A DNA stretch of 64,000 nt from Actibacterium ureilyticum. GTDB taxonomy: Bacteria; Pseudomonadota; Alphaproteobacteria; Rhodobacterales; Rhodobacteraceae. A program made the translations under genes and the position numbers. Where the stretch lies: contig NZ_NSBT01000020.1 in the NCBI RefSeq assembly GCF_002285435.1, positions 183,098 through 247,097 on the forward strand, in the 5' to 3' direction. Positions 53,033-62,410 of the stretch are shown one piece after another (the stretch's first letter is position 1; each line of letters starts with the position of its first letter). Under the pieces are notes generated by a model. That model saw only the letters and a program-made list of their open reading frames with translations, ran no database searches and had not been told where the DNA came from.

Positions 53033-54151
53033 TCACTCTGCGGGGCGCGGTTCGGGCGTCACGGTCGCGCCCGGGGCGGTCTTTTGAAAGCCGGCCACGA
53101 TCAGCCGGTCGCCGGGGGCCAGCCCCTCGTTCACGACCCAGTCGGCATTGCGATCCTGCAGGATCGACAGCTGGCGTTCCTCGACCACGTTATCGGCGTT
53201 CACGACCCAGGCGATGGGCCGCCCGCGGCGGTCGCGGTTCACGCCCTCTTGCGGGACCAGATAGACATCGTCGGCCAGCTCGACCGGCAGATCCACCTGC
53301 ACATACATGCCCGGCAGCAACAGGCGGTCGGGATTGGCGAACTGCATCCGCAGGGTCACGACGCCGGTCTGGGGGTTCACGTTATGCTCGGCCGCGGTCA
53401 GGGTGCCGGTCTCGCGGAAATCCGACCCGTCCGCCAGCGTCAGGCGCACGGTCCGGTCAGCATCGGCCAGGTCCAGTTCGGTCTGGCCGCGCTGCCAGCG
53501 CAGCAGGTCCGAGGCCGATTGCGTGACATCGACATAGACCGGGTCGATATCGCGGATCACCGCCAGGGGCGAGGCCTGGCTGGCGGTGACAAGCGCGCCA
53601 TGGCTGACCTGTGCCAGGCCGATTTCGCCCGACAATTGCGCATTGATGGTCGTGCGCGCCAGGTCGATCTCGGCCGCATTCAGCTGCGCCTTGGCGACCT
53701 CGAGCGCGGCCAGCGCGGAATCGTACGTGCTGATCACATTGTCCAGCGCCTGCTGGCTGGCCACGTTGTTCTGGCGCAGCTCGGTCACGCGGTCGACCTC
53801 GGTCTTGGCGAATTTGACCTCGACCTCGACCTGCTTCACGCTGGCCTGGGCCTGTTGCACGACGGCGGCATAGGTGTCGGGATCGATCCGGAACAGCGGG
53901 TCGCCCTCGTTCACATGGCCGCCCTCGCGGAAGAACCGTTCGGTGATGATGCCGTTGACCTGCGGGCGCACTTCGGCCTCGGCCGAGGCCGCGACGCGGC
54001 CGGGCAGGGTGGTGGTCAGCGTGACCGATTGCGGCTGCATCTCGACCACCGTCACTGCCGTGGGGGGCGGGGCGGACTGTGCCTGGGCGATTCCGGTGGC
54101 AAGACATAGGATCAGTGTACTGGCGGACAGCACGCGCAAAAGGTAAGGCAT
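53033..54151 (-). CDS. RND periplasmic adaptor (AcrA/MexA-like)
   Basis: 372-residue membrane fusion protein. Signal peptide [25 protein letters not shown] (abridged [18 protein letters not shown]). Lipoyl half-motifs [21 protein letters not shown] and an alpha-helical hairpin (about residues 95-165) follow. Translation start with GGAA-like site. Forms the tripartite pump with the downstream RND protein. Regulated probably by the divergent TetR. Confidence 0.93.
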   Translation of the reverse strand: MPYLLRVLSASTLILCLATGIAQAQSAPPPTAVTVVEMQPQSVTLTTTLPGRVAASAEAEVRPQVNGIITERFFREGGHVNEGDPLFRIDPDTYAAVVQQAQASVKQVEVEVKFAKTEVDRVTELRQNNVASQQALDNVISTYDSALAALEVAKAQLNAAEIDLARTTINAQLSGEIGLAQVSHGALVTASQASPLAVIRDIDPVYVDVTQSASDLLRWQRGQTELDLADADRTVRLTLADGSDFRETGTLTAAEHNVNPQTGVVTLRMQFANPDRLLLPGMYVQVDLPVELADDVYLVPQEGVNRDRRGRPIAWVVNADNVVEERQLSILQDRNADWVVNEGLAPGDRLIVAGFQKTAPGATVTPEPRPAE

Positions 54152-54202
54152 TTCGGAACTTTCCGGTTGCAGGGTTGTATTTCACACCCGACAGGCATTA
54201 TG

Positions 54203-54216
54203 AAACTGCTTAGTTT
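54203..54216. promoter_or_regulatory. AAACT-GCTT-AGTTT operator candidate
   Basis: Palindrome with 5-bp arms in the 121-bp gap between the efflux adaptor gene (minus) and the TetR gene (plus), placed 52 bp from one start and 57 bp from the other. Typical position for a TetR operator controlling both directions. Confidence 0.5.
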
Positions 54217-54272
54217 TGTAAATCATCTGGCGCGCAGGATGGCAAGAGGGTAAAACGGGGCGGGATACGAAA

Positions 54273-54944
54273 ATGGGTCACAAGCCGGATATGTCGGAAA
54301 CAGCATCGGCCAATGTCTCTCGGCGCGGGCGTCCGGTGGTGCTGGACACCGCTGAACGGCGCGAACATATCCTGACCGCGCTGGAACATGTCTATCAGCA
54401 GCATGGCCTTGCCGGGTCGACGATGGACGCGATCGCGAAACAGGCGGGGATGTCCAAGCGCACGCTTTACACCATCTTTCCCGACCGGATGACATTGCTG
54501 CAGGCGTATCTGAAACGCCTGACCGCGAATTTCGGGCAGCCGCTGGATTCGCACGAACAGGCGTTGCCGCTGGCCGACCGGCTGCGTCTTCTGGTGATGC
54601 CGCGCGTCTGCGCAGGCCACGCGCTGCCGCTGGATATCCTGCGGGTGATCATCGCCGAAACCTCGGTCAATCCCGAGGTCGGCCGTGCCTTCGGGCGCGA
54701 GATGTCGGACCGCAAGCGCAACCTTGTCATGGCCGAGCTGGACCGTGCCCAGGCGGATGGCGAGCTGTCTTTTCCCGATTCAGCGGCGGCGGCGGAGCTG
54801 TTCATCGACATGGTCAAGCCGCGCTTTCTGGACGTGTTGCTGGACCGCGACCTGCTGCCCTCTGATACCGAGCTGGAAAGCCGGTTCGATCTGGCGGTTG
54901 CGGTCTTCACCCGTGCGTTCCGGCCCGGCGGCGACACCGGCTGA
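54273..54944 (+). CDS. TetR-family repressor of the RND pump
   Basis: 223-residue regulator. HTH is STMDAIAKQAGMSKRTLYTIF, residues about 50-70, with a C-terminal ligand-binding domain of the AcrR_C type (TFPDR.. LLQAYL). Divergent to the pump genes, with a palindrome in between. Start at 54273; a second ATG six codons on is possible. Confidence 0.9.
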   Translation: MGHKPDMSETASANVSRRGRPVVLDTAERREHILTALEHVYQQHGLAGSTMDAIAKQAGMSKRTLYTIFPDRMTLLQAYLKRLTANFGQPLDSHEQALPLADRLRLLVMPRVCAGHALPLDILRVIIAETSVNPEVGRAFGREMSDRKRNLVMAELDRAQADGELSFPDSAAAAELFIDMVKPRFLDVLLDRDLLPSDTELESRFDLAVAVFTRAFRPGGDTG

Positions 54945-54955
54945 AGCCGCAGGCC

Positions 54956-56104
54956 TCAGGTCAACCTGTCCACCACCCGATCCATCATGCGCGCGCAGGC
55001 CGCAAGCTGATCGAGCGCCAGGCTTTCATCGGCCTTGTGCCCGTCGCGTTCCATCCACCCCGGGCCGCATACGACCGTGGGCAGGCCAAGCGCCGCGAAA
55101 AGCCCCGCCTCGGTCCCGAAGGCGACCTTGGTCGTCGCGCTGTTCTGCGCCAGCTCTTGTGCCATGCGGGTTGCGGCGCTGTCGGGGGCAATATCGAAGG
55201 CGGGATAGGCGTTCAGCCGCTCCAGCGCGATATCGGCGCCGGGCCAGGTCGCCTTGAACGGCGCCGCGGCATCGCGCGCCAGATCGCCGATCCTGTTCCA
55301 CAGGGCCCCCGGATCGTCATTGGCAAGGTGCCGGAATTCGAACAGCAGCTCGGCCCGGGCGGGCACGATGTTCAGCGCCGTACCGCCGGTCAGCGTGCCG
55401 ATATGCACCGTGCTATAGGGGATGTCATAGGCCGGATCGCGCGGCCCCGTGTGCTCAAGCGCATCCTGCAAATGCCGCAGCCCGCCCGCGAAGTCACAGG
55501 CCAGATGCAGCGCGTTCACGAATTTCGGCGCCAGGGCGGAATGGCCGTTCTGCCCCGTGCAGACGGCCCGGGCCGATACCTTGCCCTTGTGCCCCACGGC
55601 CACCTGCATCCCGGTCGGTTCGCCCACGATGCACAGCTCGGGCGCGGCAAGAAGCGGCTGCAACCTGTCCTGCATCTGTTGCAGGCCGACGCAGCCGATC
55701 TCTTCGTCATAGGAAAAGACCAGCTTCAGCGGCGCGCGCAGCGCCAGTCCGGCGGCGCGGTCGGCGGCGTGCAGCATGGCGGCCAGAAACCCCTTCATGT
55801 CGGTCACGCCGCGGCCGAACAGGGTGTCGCCCGCCCGCGTCAGCTCGAACGGCGGGCGGGTCCAGGCCTGGCCGGTGACGGGCACCACATCGGTGTGACC
55901 CGACAGCAGGATGCCGCCCGGATCCGCCGGGCCGATGGTGGCGAACAGACCCGCCTTGCCAGGCTCGGGCGCGGGGATCTGCGTGACGCGAAAGCCGCGC
56001 TCGGTCAGGAAGGCGTCGATATAGGCGATCATCGGCAGGTTCGACGCCGGGCTGACCGTTTCGAACCGCACAAGCCGGTCCAGAATATCCAGAAGCGATC
56101 TCAT
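54956..56104 (-). CDS. ArgE/DapE-like M20 deacylase
   Basis: 382-residue zinc-dependent M20 peptidase-like amidohydrolase. Metal and catalytic positions: SGHTDVVPV (His, Asp), GRGVTDMKGF (bridging Asp), FSYDEEIGCVG (catalytic Glu pair) and GEPTGM. Such enzymes remove an acyl group from N-acyl amino acids, for example acetylornithine deacetylase. Here it is linked to a RidA/FMO operon and coupled to the LysR stop by ATGA, so a catabolic role on an N-acylated product is more likely than arginine synthesis. Longer upstream reading is inside the LysR gene. Confidence 0.88.
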   Translation of the reverse strand: MRSLLDILDRLVRFETVSPASNLPMIAYIDAFLTERGFRVTQIPAPEPGKAGLFATIGPADPGGILLSGHTDVVPVTGQAWTRPPFELTRAGDTLFGRGVTDMKGFLAAMLHAADRAAGLALRAPLKLVFSYDEEIGCVGLQQMQDRLQPLLAAPELCIVGEPTGMQVAVGHKGKVSARAVCTGQNGHSALAPKFVNALHLACDFAGGLRHLQDALEHTGPRDPAYDIPYSTVHIGTLTGGTALNIVPARAELLFEFRHLANDDPGALWNRIGDLARDAAAPFKATWPGADIALERLNAYPAFDIAPDSAATRMAQELAQNSATTKVAFGTEAGLFAALGLPTVVCGPGWMERDGHKADESLALDQLAACARMMDRVVDRLT

Positions 56105-57045
56105 GCGTCCCCCGCTGCCCCGGCCTGTGGCGTCCCGAACAGGGTCCCCTCGGCGGCCACGGCCCGGCAATGGTCCACGAACGCCCGGATGCCGCGTGCG
56201 CTTTCGGCGCCGGTGACCATCAGCAGCCCCATGCGCATCGGCCGCGCGTCTTCGATCAGCGGCACGAAACACAGCGGCTTGCCATCCGGCGACCGGTCGC
56301 TGAGGGGGCGGATATTGGCAATCGAATAGCCATAGCCATTGGCGACCATGCTGCGCATCACGGCCATGTCGCGGGTGCGTTCGGCGATGATCGGATGGGT
56401 GCCCGCCTTGGCGAAGAAGGACATGAAATATTCCGTGCTATAGGGCAGGTCGAGCAGCACCATCGGAAAGGGCTGCAGCTCTTCTATCGTCAGGCTGTCG
56501 CGCCGGGCCAACGGGTGGCCCTGGGGCAGGACGGCAAAGGGCGGCAGATCGGCCAGCGGCTCGAACGTCAGATCGCCGGGCAGGTCCAGATCATAGCTGA
56601 GCGCCACGTCCAGCGTGGCCTTGCGCAGACCGCCGAAGATCTCGGCCTGGTCCAGTTCGTACTGGCTGATCCGGACGGTGGGATGGACCTGTTCGAACCG
56701 GCGGCGCAGCGATGGCAGCACGACCTGCGCAAAGGTCAGCATGCAGCCGACAGCCAGCGGCCCGCGCACCGTGCCCGAAATGTCGCCCGCGATTTCGGTC
56801 ATCGCTCCGGCCTCGTGCAGGACCAGCCGGGCCTGGGCCAACAGGCGCTTGCCCGCCTGCGTCAGCGACAGGCCCTGCGCGTGCTGGCGGACGAAAAGAG
56901 GCAAGCCGAATTCCCGCTCCAGCTGGGTGATTGCGGCCGAGATCGACGGCGCCGACACGCGGACCTTTTCCGCCGCGGCCGTGATGCTGCCGGCGTCGCC
57001 GACGGCCACGAAATATTCCAGTTGGCGAAATGTGAACCTTAGCAT
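56101..57045 (-). CDS. LysR-type regulator in the FMO-RidA-M20 operon
   Basis: 314-residue LysR-type regulator. Start MLRFTFRQLEYFVAVGDAGS gives the family N-terminus; HTH follows as SITAAAEKVRVSAPSISAAI. Placed within the operon rather than divergent, between DUF1028 and the M20 deacylase, which is unusual for LysR. Earlier in-frame starts read antisense-like Arg-rich sequence and are rejected. Confidence 0.9.
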   Translation of the reverse strand: MLRFTFRQLEYFVAVGDAGSITAAAEKVRVSAPSISAAITQLEREFGLPLFVRQHAQGLSLTQAGKRLLAQARLVLHEAGAMTEIAGDISGTVRGPLAVGCMLTFAQVVLPSLRRRFEQVHPTVRISQYELDQAEIFGGLRKATLDVALSYDLDLPGDLTFEPLADLPPFAVLPQGHPLARRDSLTIEELQPFPMVLLDLPYSTEYFMSFFAKAGTHPIIAERTRDMAVMRSMVANGYGYSIANIRPLSDRSPDGKPLCFVPLIEDARPMRMGLLMVTGAESARGIRAFVDHCRAVAAEGTLFGTPQAGAAGDA

Positions 57046-57124
57046 CCTGCCGCCCGCGTCATCCTGTTGGCGCAGCTTACAGGTGGTCCCGGCAATCGGG
57101 AATGCCATTTGCGCGCGTCGCGGA

Positions 57125-57799
57125 TCACGCGTCGCCCGGCACGCCATAGGACGGGGCCGCGCGCGGGTCGAGCGCGCGCTGCACATAGGCGTCCAGTTGC
57201 GGCGCATAGATCCCCCATGCGGTCGCGATGTTTTCGATCGGGCAATCCTCGGTCCAGTCACAGCGCAGATCGGCCACCGGCCAGGCGACCTTGTCGACCA
57301 GCATCATCCCCGCCGAATGGACCGGCCCGGCCTCGCCCCCGGCGGCCAGACCGGCGCGCATCGCGGCAATCAGCCGGTCGCCCAGATGCCCCGTCGCGGC
57401 CAGAAAGCCGTCGACGATGGCCTGCGGCACCTGATCATTGGCCAGAAGGTTCCCGCCTGACGCGACATTGGGCGCCCGGCAATCCGACCAGATGCCCAAC
57501 GCGTTCTGTCCCGAATGGACCGCCGTCTGCCCCTGTGCGTCCACGGCCAGCACCTGGCGATAGGCGATGAACGGCGCCTGTTGTTCGATCCGGGCCATCG
57601 CGGCGGCGGCTTCGTGCCCGTTTGCCATCAGGTCCAGCGCCAGTGGCCCAAGCGTCGGATCGGTGACGTTCTGCGACGCCACGGCCCCCACACCCGCCCG
57701 GGCATAGGCACACCGCGCCGCCACAGCGGGCGAGGACGAACAGATCGCGACGCCGAACATGCCCGTGGTTTCACAGCGGGCGACAAGCGAAAAAGTCAT
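57125..57799 (-). CDS. DUF1028 protein (Ntn-hydrolase-like)
   Basis: 224-residue DUF1028 protein, from an Ntn-hydrolase-like superfamily, usually found beside amidohydrolases. Motifs: FSLVARCETTGMFGVAICSSS at the start, RAGVGAVASQNVTDP, GWS-like GGNLLANDQVPQAI, and the C-terminal DLRCDWTEDCPI. A hydrolase for an amide or cyclic peptide-like bond is suspected in general for this family, without proof. It follows the RidA gene by 58 bp. Confidence 0.85.
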   Translation of the reverse strand: MTFSLVARCETTGMFGVAICSSSPAVAARCAYARAGVGAVASQNVTDPTLGPLALDLMANGHEAAAAMARIEQQAPFIAYRQVLAVDAQGQTAVHSGQNALGIWSDCRAPNVASGGNLLANDQVPQAIVDGFLAATGHLGDRLIAAMRAGLAAGGEAGPVHSAGMMLVDKVAWPVADLRCDWTEDCPIENIATAWGIYAPQLDAYVQRALDPRAAPSYGVPGDA

Positions 57800-57857
57800 G
57801 GGGCGGTTCCCTTTGGCAGGTCTCTGGGCGCAAGACTGCGCCGGGCGGCACGGCGCA

Positions 57858-58274
57858 TCAATCGGGAATGACCGCTGTGGCGTCGATTTCCACCAGCCAT
57901 TCGGGCCGCGCCAGCGCCTGCACCACCAGACCGGTCGAAACCGGATGCACGCCCTGGATGTATTCGCCCATGGTGCGGTACACCGCCTCGCGGTGGCGCA
58001 CATCGGTGATATAGACGACGACCTTGACCAGATGCGCGATGGTGCCGCCGCATTCCTCGATCAGCTGGGTGATGTTCTGCATCACCTTGTGGGTCTGCTG
58101 CACCGGATCGTGGCTGTCCAGGTTGCGCGCATCGTCCAGGTTCTGCGGGCACTGGCCCCGCAGATAGACCGTCTTGCCGCCCTCAGTGACGACCGCCTGG
58201 CACAGGTCATTGTCCAGGTTCTGTTCCGGATAGGTGTCCTTGGTGTTGAACTTGCGAATACGTGTATGAGCCAT
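57858..58274 (-). CDS. RidA-family enamine/imine deaminase
   Basis: 138-residue RidA/YjgF-family protein. Family-typical VYLRGQCPQNLDD, TIAHLVKVVVYITDVRHREAVYRTM, and the C-terminal ARPEWLVEIDATAVIP with Arg and Glu positions of the RidA active site. It may hydrolyse an imine formed by the flavin monooxygenase encoded upstream. Gap of 25 bp to that gene. Confidence 0.9.
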   Translation of the reverse strand: MAHTRIRKFNTKDTYPEQNLDNDLCQAVVTEGGKTVYLRGQCPQNLDDARNLDSHDPVQQTHKVMQNITQLIEECGGTIAHLVKVVVYITDVRHREAVYRTMGEYIQGVHPVSTGLVVQALARPEWLVEIDATAVIPD

Positions 58275-58299
58275 TTTGGGTTTCCGTCGTTGCGCCGCT

Positions 58300-59574
58300 T
58301 CAGGGGGTGTTGGTGACCGGTTCGGCCGTACCGTCATAGGCCGCGTATTTCTTCCGGATGGCAATATGGTCGGCCAGATGTTTCGCATCGTGCCACACGC
58401 CATAGATAAACGACGACCCCCGGCGCGTCAGCCAGGGCAGCCCCAGGAAATAGACCCCCGGCACCCGGGACACGCCACGGCAATGCAGCGGCTTGCCCTG
58501 TGCGTCGAACGTGTCGACCTGCAGCCAGCCGAAATCGAAGCCATAGCCCGTCGCCCAGATGATGGTCGTGATCCCCGCATCGGCCAGGTCCAGTTCGCGG
58601 ATCGGGTCTGTCATGCAATCGGGGTCGGCGCCGATCTCGTGGGCTTCGGGCTCTTCCGGCAGGTCCAGACCGTTCGCGGCAACATGGGCATCCGCCGCCC
58701 GCAGCATGCCCAGGTAATCGCGATCCCCGTTGCGGATGTTCTGCGCCAGGTCGCCCGCGAATGTCAGCTTGCCGTCCCCGAAGCTCTCGGTGCGCCCGAC
58801 CAGTGTCATGCCCCGCGCCGCCAGCTTGCGGAAATCGACGGTCTGCCCGCCCTGGGCGCCGCTGACGGCGATTGCGATATGTTCGGCCCCCGGTTCGACG
58901 GTTTCGCGATCCCACAGGCCCAGCACACCCAGCCACCACACGTAATCGCGGTTGCGATAGCGGCGCGCCAGCCGCTCATGCGGCCCCACCGACAGGTACA
59001 CATTCCTGCCCGCGCGCAGCAGCTCGTCGGCAATCTGGACACCGGACGACCCGGCCCCCACCACCAGAACCGCCCCTTCGCCCAGTTGCGCGGGGTTGCG
59101 ATACTGCGCGGAATGCATCTGGGTGAAACCCGCATCCGCCGGCACGATCGTGGGCAGCAGCGGTTTCTGGAACGGCCCGGTGGCTGCGACGATGCTGTTG
59201 GCCTCGATCACGCCGTCCGATGTCTCGACACGAAAGCCGCTGCGCCCGTCCAGCGGCGTCACCCGGGTCACGTCGACCCCGCAACGCACCGGCGCGTCGA
59301 TCTGTCGGGCATAGGCCGCGAAATAGTCCGCAACCCGGTCCTTGGGCACGAAGGCGTCGGGGTGGTCGGCGGGAAATTCCATGCCCGGAAACCGGTCATG
59401 CCAGGCCGGCCCGTTGGCCACCAGCGAATCCCAGCGACCGGTCCGCCAACGCTCGGCGATCCGGGCGCGCTCAAGCACCAGATGCGACAGCCCCAGCGCG
59501 CCAAGATGCTCGCTCATGGCGATCCCGGCCTGACCGGCCCCCACGACCAGAATATCCACAGTCTCGACAGGCAT
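58300..59574 (-). CDS. Flavin-dependent monooxygenase (FMO/Trk-like)
   Basis: 424-residue flavin monooxygenase with two Rossmann motifs: FAD-site VDILVVGAGQAGIAMSEHL and NADPH-site GAVLVVGAGSSGVQIADEL, plus IVAATGPFQKP between and WATGYGFDFGWL near the C-terminus. First gene of a five-gene operon. Oxidation of an amine or ring nitrogen followed by RidA and deacylation would be consistent with its neighbours, though this is inference. Confidence 0.9.
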   Translation of the reverse strand: MPVETVDILVVGAGQAGIAMSEHLGALGLSHLVLERARIAERWRTGRWDSLVANGPAWHDRFPGMEFPADHPDAFVPKDRVADYFAAYARQIDAPVRCGVDVTRVTPLDGRSGFRVETSDGVIEANSIVAATGPFQKPLLPTIVPADAGFTQMHSAQYRNPAQLGEGAVLVVGAGSSGVQIADELLRAGRNVYLSVGPHERLARRYRNRDYVWWLGVLGLWDRETVEPGAEHIAIAVSGAQGGQTVDFRKLAARGMTLVGRTESFGDGKLTFAGDLAQNIRNGDRDYLGMLRAADAHVAANGLDLPEEPEAHEIGADPDCMTDPIRELDLADAGITTIIWATGYGFDFGWLQVDTFDAQGKPLHCRGVSRVPGVYFLGLPWLTRRGSSFIYGVWHDAKHLADHIAIRKKYAAYDGTAEPVTNTP

Positions 59575-59877
59575 CCCCGGCTTTCCTTTCCCACTAGAGG
59601 CGCATAGATCATCCCTGAATATCGCCCCGCCTAGCCGCCGCCAAATATCATAAACCGAAGCGTTGGTTCGGGAATGTCTAAGCTGCCCGAGGGCAGACGT
59701 TGGTCGTATTTAGACCGATGTCTTTAGAGGATAGCTTTTCCAAGCGGGGCGTTTCACGTCGTGCAACCTTGCTTTGTCGCGCTGTGCGCATGTCTTTGGC
59801 AGGCCATTGACGGCTTTGCCCATGGGCGTAGCAAGACGGCAATTCGCGGCCAGAATGTGTTGGGAGGCGCTCGGTCG
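59575..59877. promoter_or_regulatory. 303-bp divergent region between the FMO operon and secreted protein
   Basis: No plausible gene. Contains the dyad CCGAA-(7)-TTCGG (59655-59671) and the exact hairpin CTGCCC-GA-GGGCAG (59683-59696). One of them may be the LysR target or promoter element of the FMO operon. The latter half leads into the next gene with GGGAGG ahead of its ATG. Confidence 0.45.
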
Positions 59878-60297
59878 ATGGTCTTTGGGCATCTCAGGTT
59901 TCTGGCATTGGGTTTTGTGCTTTTCGGGACATGCGTCAATGCAGGCACCGTGGGCCAGTTGATGGAGGCGTGCCGAAACATCAGCGCACCCGATGATCGG
60001 CTGGCCTGCTATGACGGGATCAACTTGCGCGCTACGCAGGACTTAGAGTTTTCCGGGGATCGGTCCGGACAGACGCCGTTTTTCACCGTCCGCACGGGTG
60101 ACATCCTGACGTATCGCAACGAAGACGCGGTACTGGTCGTGACGGTCCTGGATGAAAGCGGGGCAACCGTTCAGAACTTGCATGTGGGTGGCGTCGGGTC
60201 GGGGCACTATACGGTTCAGAAGCCTGGCAGGGTGCGGGTTCAGATGGATGCCAGCGGGGGATGGCGGCTTTCGGTACGGTCGGGGCAAGGGGAATGA
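59878..60297 (+). CDS. Small secreted protein of unknown function
   Basis: 139 residues after choosing the ATG (MVFGHLRFLALGFVLFGTCVNA) that follows GGGAGG. This is a signal peptide; the mature protein has the short motif CRNISAPDDRLACYDGI, a Cys pair found in several small periplasmic proteins of this group, then a beta-rich part (VRTGDILTYRNEDAVLVVTV). It overlaps the sensor kinase gene by ATGA, so it may be its periplasmic partner. Function not recognised. Confidence 0.7.
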   Translation: MVFGHLRFLALGFVLFGTCVNAGTVGQLMEACRNISAPDDRLACYDGINLRATQDLEFSGDRSGQTPFFTVRTGDILTYRNEDAVLVVTVLDESGATVQNLHVGGVGSGHYTVQKPGRVRVQMDASGGWRLSVRSGQGE

Positions 60298-61454
60298 ACG
60301 CTTGGTCCCTTCGACCCGGCGGTTTGCTGGCCGCAGCCGCGTTCCTGGCGGTGCTTGCCGTCAGCTATTGGCACAGCAGCCGGGTCGCCCATCTGGGCGA
60401 GAGGATCTCGCAGGCGTCGGGACAGATTGTGGCTCTGGATGTGGCCGTCACGGGCCTGAGCGGCGCGCTTTTGGCTGCCATATTGGAGCCAGATCCGAAT
60501 GAGGCCAAAAGGCAGCTCGCTGATTTCGAACGTGATGCGATGCACGCATTGGGGGTTCTGGAACAGCTGACAGAAGACGAAGTCGCATTCGTCGCGCCAG
60601 ACGAGAAAGAGCGCGAAGAGCAGGAGCTGGGGCGCCCGGTCGCACTGCGCGCCGCGATGGTGCAGACGTTGCACGATGCCCAGAGCCTGGTCGCGCTGCG
60701 GGGGTCGGCCGACCCGATGCCCAATGCATCGAATGCGCTGGCCGCGTTACAGGCGTCGCGCCATCAGCTTTCTGAGATCGTGCTGGATGCGATTGACGAT
60801 GAGCGCGCTGAAATTCAGGCCGCAACCCGTCGCATCGCCCGGACCCGGCAGGTCTGGATGTGGCAAAGTGTCGGGCTTTCGCTGTTGGGCCTGGCGTGTC
60901 TTGTGGCCAATCGTCTGCGGCTGGCATCCTGGTACAACGCACAAGCCACGGCGGTTTCCGCGCAATTGGCGGCCCTACGGCATGGGGCTGCCCGGGCGCA
61001 ACTGCACGCACAGGTTGCCGATCCTGCCTTGCAGGGTGCGCTGATCGGGCTGGATGAATCGTTGCAGGACGAGCGTGCGGCGGCACAAGTCCGCGAAAGG
61101 GACATGCAGAGCGAGTTGGAGCACCGGTCGAACGCTTTGCAGATGAGCAATGCCCGCCTCAAGCAGGTCAACGAAACCCGGCGGCGCTTTTTGGCGGATC
61201 TGGGACACAGCCTGAAAACCCCGTTGTCCATCGCCCGGGGCACTGTCGAGAATGTGGGGAGAGCCGGCGTGGAGGGCGACGTCGCCAAGGCGCTGCAAGC
61301 GCTCGACAACGTGGACCAAAGGGTTTCTGATCTGCTGTCCCTGTCGCGCGCCGATGACGGACGCCTTGTATCGCGCAACTCGCTTATCGAGCTGACCGAT
61401 CTGCTGGATCACCGGATCGCAGAGCTTCGAGTGCTACCCAATGGCGAACATTGA
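60294..61454 (+). pseudogene. Sensor histidine kinase truncated by an IS3 element
   Basis: N-terminal 386 residues of a sensor kinase. TM1 (GLLAAAAFLAVLAVSYW), a periplasmic helical sensor region, TM2 (VWMWQSVGLSLLGLACLVA), a coiled coil, then the phosphoacceptor H-box FLADLGHSLKTPLSIARG, which resembles PhoQ-type kinases. The frame ends ten residues after RNSLIELTDLLDHRI..., before any ATPase domain, exactly where the terminal TGA of an IS3-type element begins (61452). So the stop codon is donated by the IS, and no kinase activity is expected. The rest of the gene and its response regulator are not in the window. Confidence 0.85.
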
Positions 61455-61469
61455 GGTGCCCCAAGTTCC

Positions 61470-62348
61470 CTAGACGCCTGCCTCGTTCAGTTTCTGCTGT
61501 CTTGCTTCGAAGTCAACGGGTGACAGCATTCCGTTGTTCGTGTGCTTGTGCTTGGGGTTGTAAAACATCTCGATGTATTCGAAGACGTCTTGCCGTGCAG
61601 CGTCGCGTGTCAGGTATGTGCGTCGCCTTATTCGTTCCCGCTTCAAGAGCTGAAAGAAGCTCTCGGCGACAGCGTTGTCGTGACAGTTCCCACGCCGGCT
61701 CATGCTGGCATCGAGATTGTGTTGGCTGAGAAACGTTTGCCACTCCCGACTGGTGAACTGGGATCCTTGATCGGAATGGATCGTGACCCGGTGCTCTGGT
61801 TTGCGCCGCCAAACGGCGGCAAGCAGCGCCTGCAATGCCAAGTCGGTCGTCATCCGTGACCGAGCTGACCATCCAACGACGCGCCGTGAGAAGAGATCGA
61901 TGACGACTGACAGATAAAGCCAACCTTCATGCGTCTTGATGTAGGTGATATCTGTCACCCAGACCCTGTCTGGTTCGTCGACATCGAACTGCCGGTCCAG
62001 AGCATTTGTGGCGACCACAGCTGGCTTGCTCCCATATTGGCCAGGGCGGCGCCGGTATCCAATCTGTGCTGAAATGCCAGCCAAGCGGGCCAGTCGAGCG
62101 ACCCGGTTCTCGGAAACCTGTTCCCCCTGATCGCGCAGGTCATCGGTCAGCTTGCGATAGCCATAGACTTTTCCGCTGTCGGTCCAAGCCTGTTGGATCA
62201 ACTTTGTCTGCCGTTCATCGTTCAGCGCACGCTGGCTTCGCGGATCTTTAAGCCATGCATAGAAGCCACTGACATGGACCATCAACACGCGGCACATTGA
62301 TCGAACCGGAAACTCAGATCGGTGAGCCCGAATAAAACCATACTTCAC
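61470..62348 (-). CDS. IS3-family transposase (OrfB)
   Basis: 292-residue DDE transposase domain. HTH_21 N-terminal region (MCRVLMVHVSGFYAWLKDP, VYGYRKLTDDLRDQG) and an rve catalytic core with Asp in DRVWVTDITYI, second Asp in TIHSDQGSQFTS and Glu in NAVAESFFQLLKRE. GTG start overlapping the orfA stop, as for -1 frameshift fusion. Appears complete; likely inactive because of missing orfA and end. Confidence 0.9.
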   Translation of the reverse strand: MKYGFIRAHRSEFPVRSMCRVLMVHVSGFYAWLKDPRSQRALNDERQTKLIQQAWTDSGKVYGYRKLTDDLRDQGEQVSENRVARLARLAGISAQIGYRRRPGQYGSKPAVVATNALDRQFDVDEPDRVWVTDITYIKTHEGWLYLSVVIDLFSRRVVGWSARSRMTTDLALQALLAAVWRRKPEHRVTIHSDQGSQFTSREWQTFLSQHNLDASMSRRGNCHDNAVAESFFQLLKRERIRRRTYLTRDAARQDVFEYIEMFYNPKHKHTNNGMLSPVDFEARQQKLNEAGV

Positions 62349-62404
62349 CGGGACTCTCGCGCGAAGTATGCAACGGCCTTCCTAAGAAACAGCCGGTTCG
62401 GGCG
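62345..62404 (-). pseudogene. OrfA remnant of the IS3 element
   Basis: Only the last about 17 codons (ending FLRKAVAYFARESR) survive, a C-terminal tail typical of IS3 OrfA. Upstream sequence belongs to the neighbouring IS, so the N-terminal DNA-binding part is gone. Confidence 0.65.
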
Positions 62405-62410
62405 GAACGG

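Larger units (their letters stand above)
61452..62404 (-). mobile_element. IS3-family element (left end intact, right end lost)
   Basis: Begins with TGAGGTGCCCCAAGTTCC, the TGA-start common to IS3-family inverted repeats. Carries the transposase (61470-62348) and a stub of orfA. The opposite inverted repeat is missing; the element is broken at about 62404 where it meets a second IS3 remnant head-to-head. Confidence 0.8.

Noticed and set aside
54956..56104. Arginine-biosynthetic argE
   Set aside because: M20 motifs fit ArgE, but the gene is coupled to a catabolic-looking operon with RidA and a monooxygenase, so no symbol was assigned.
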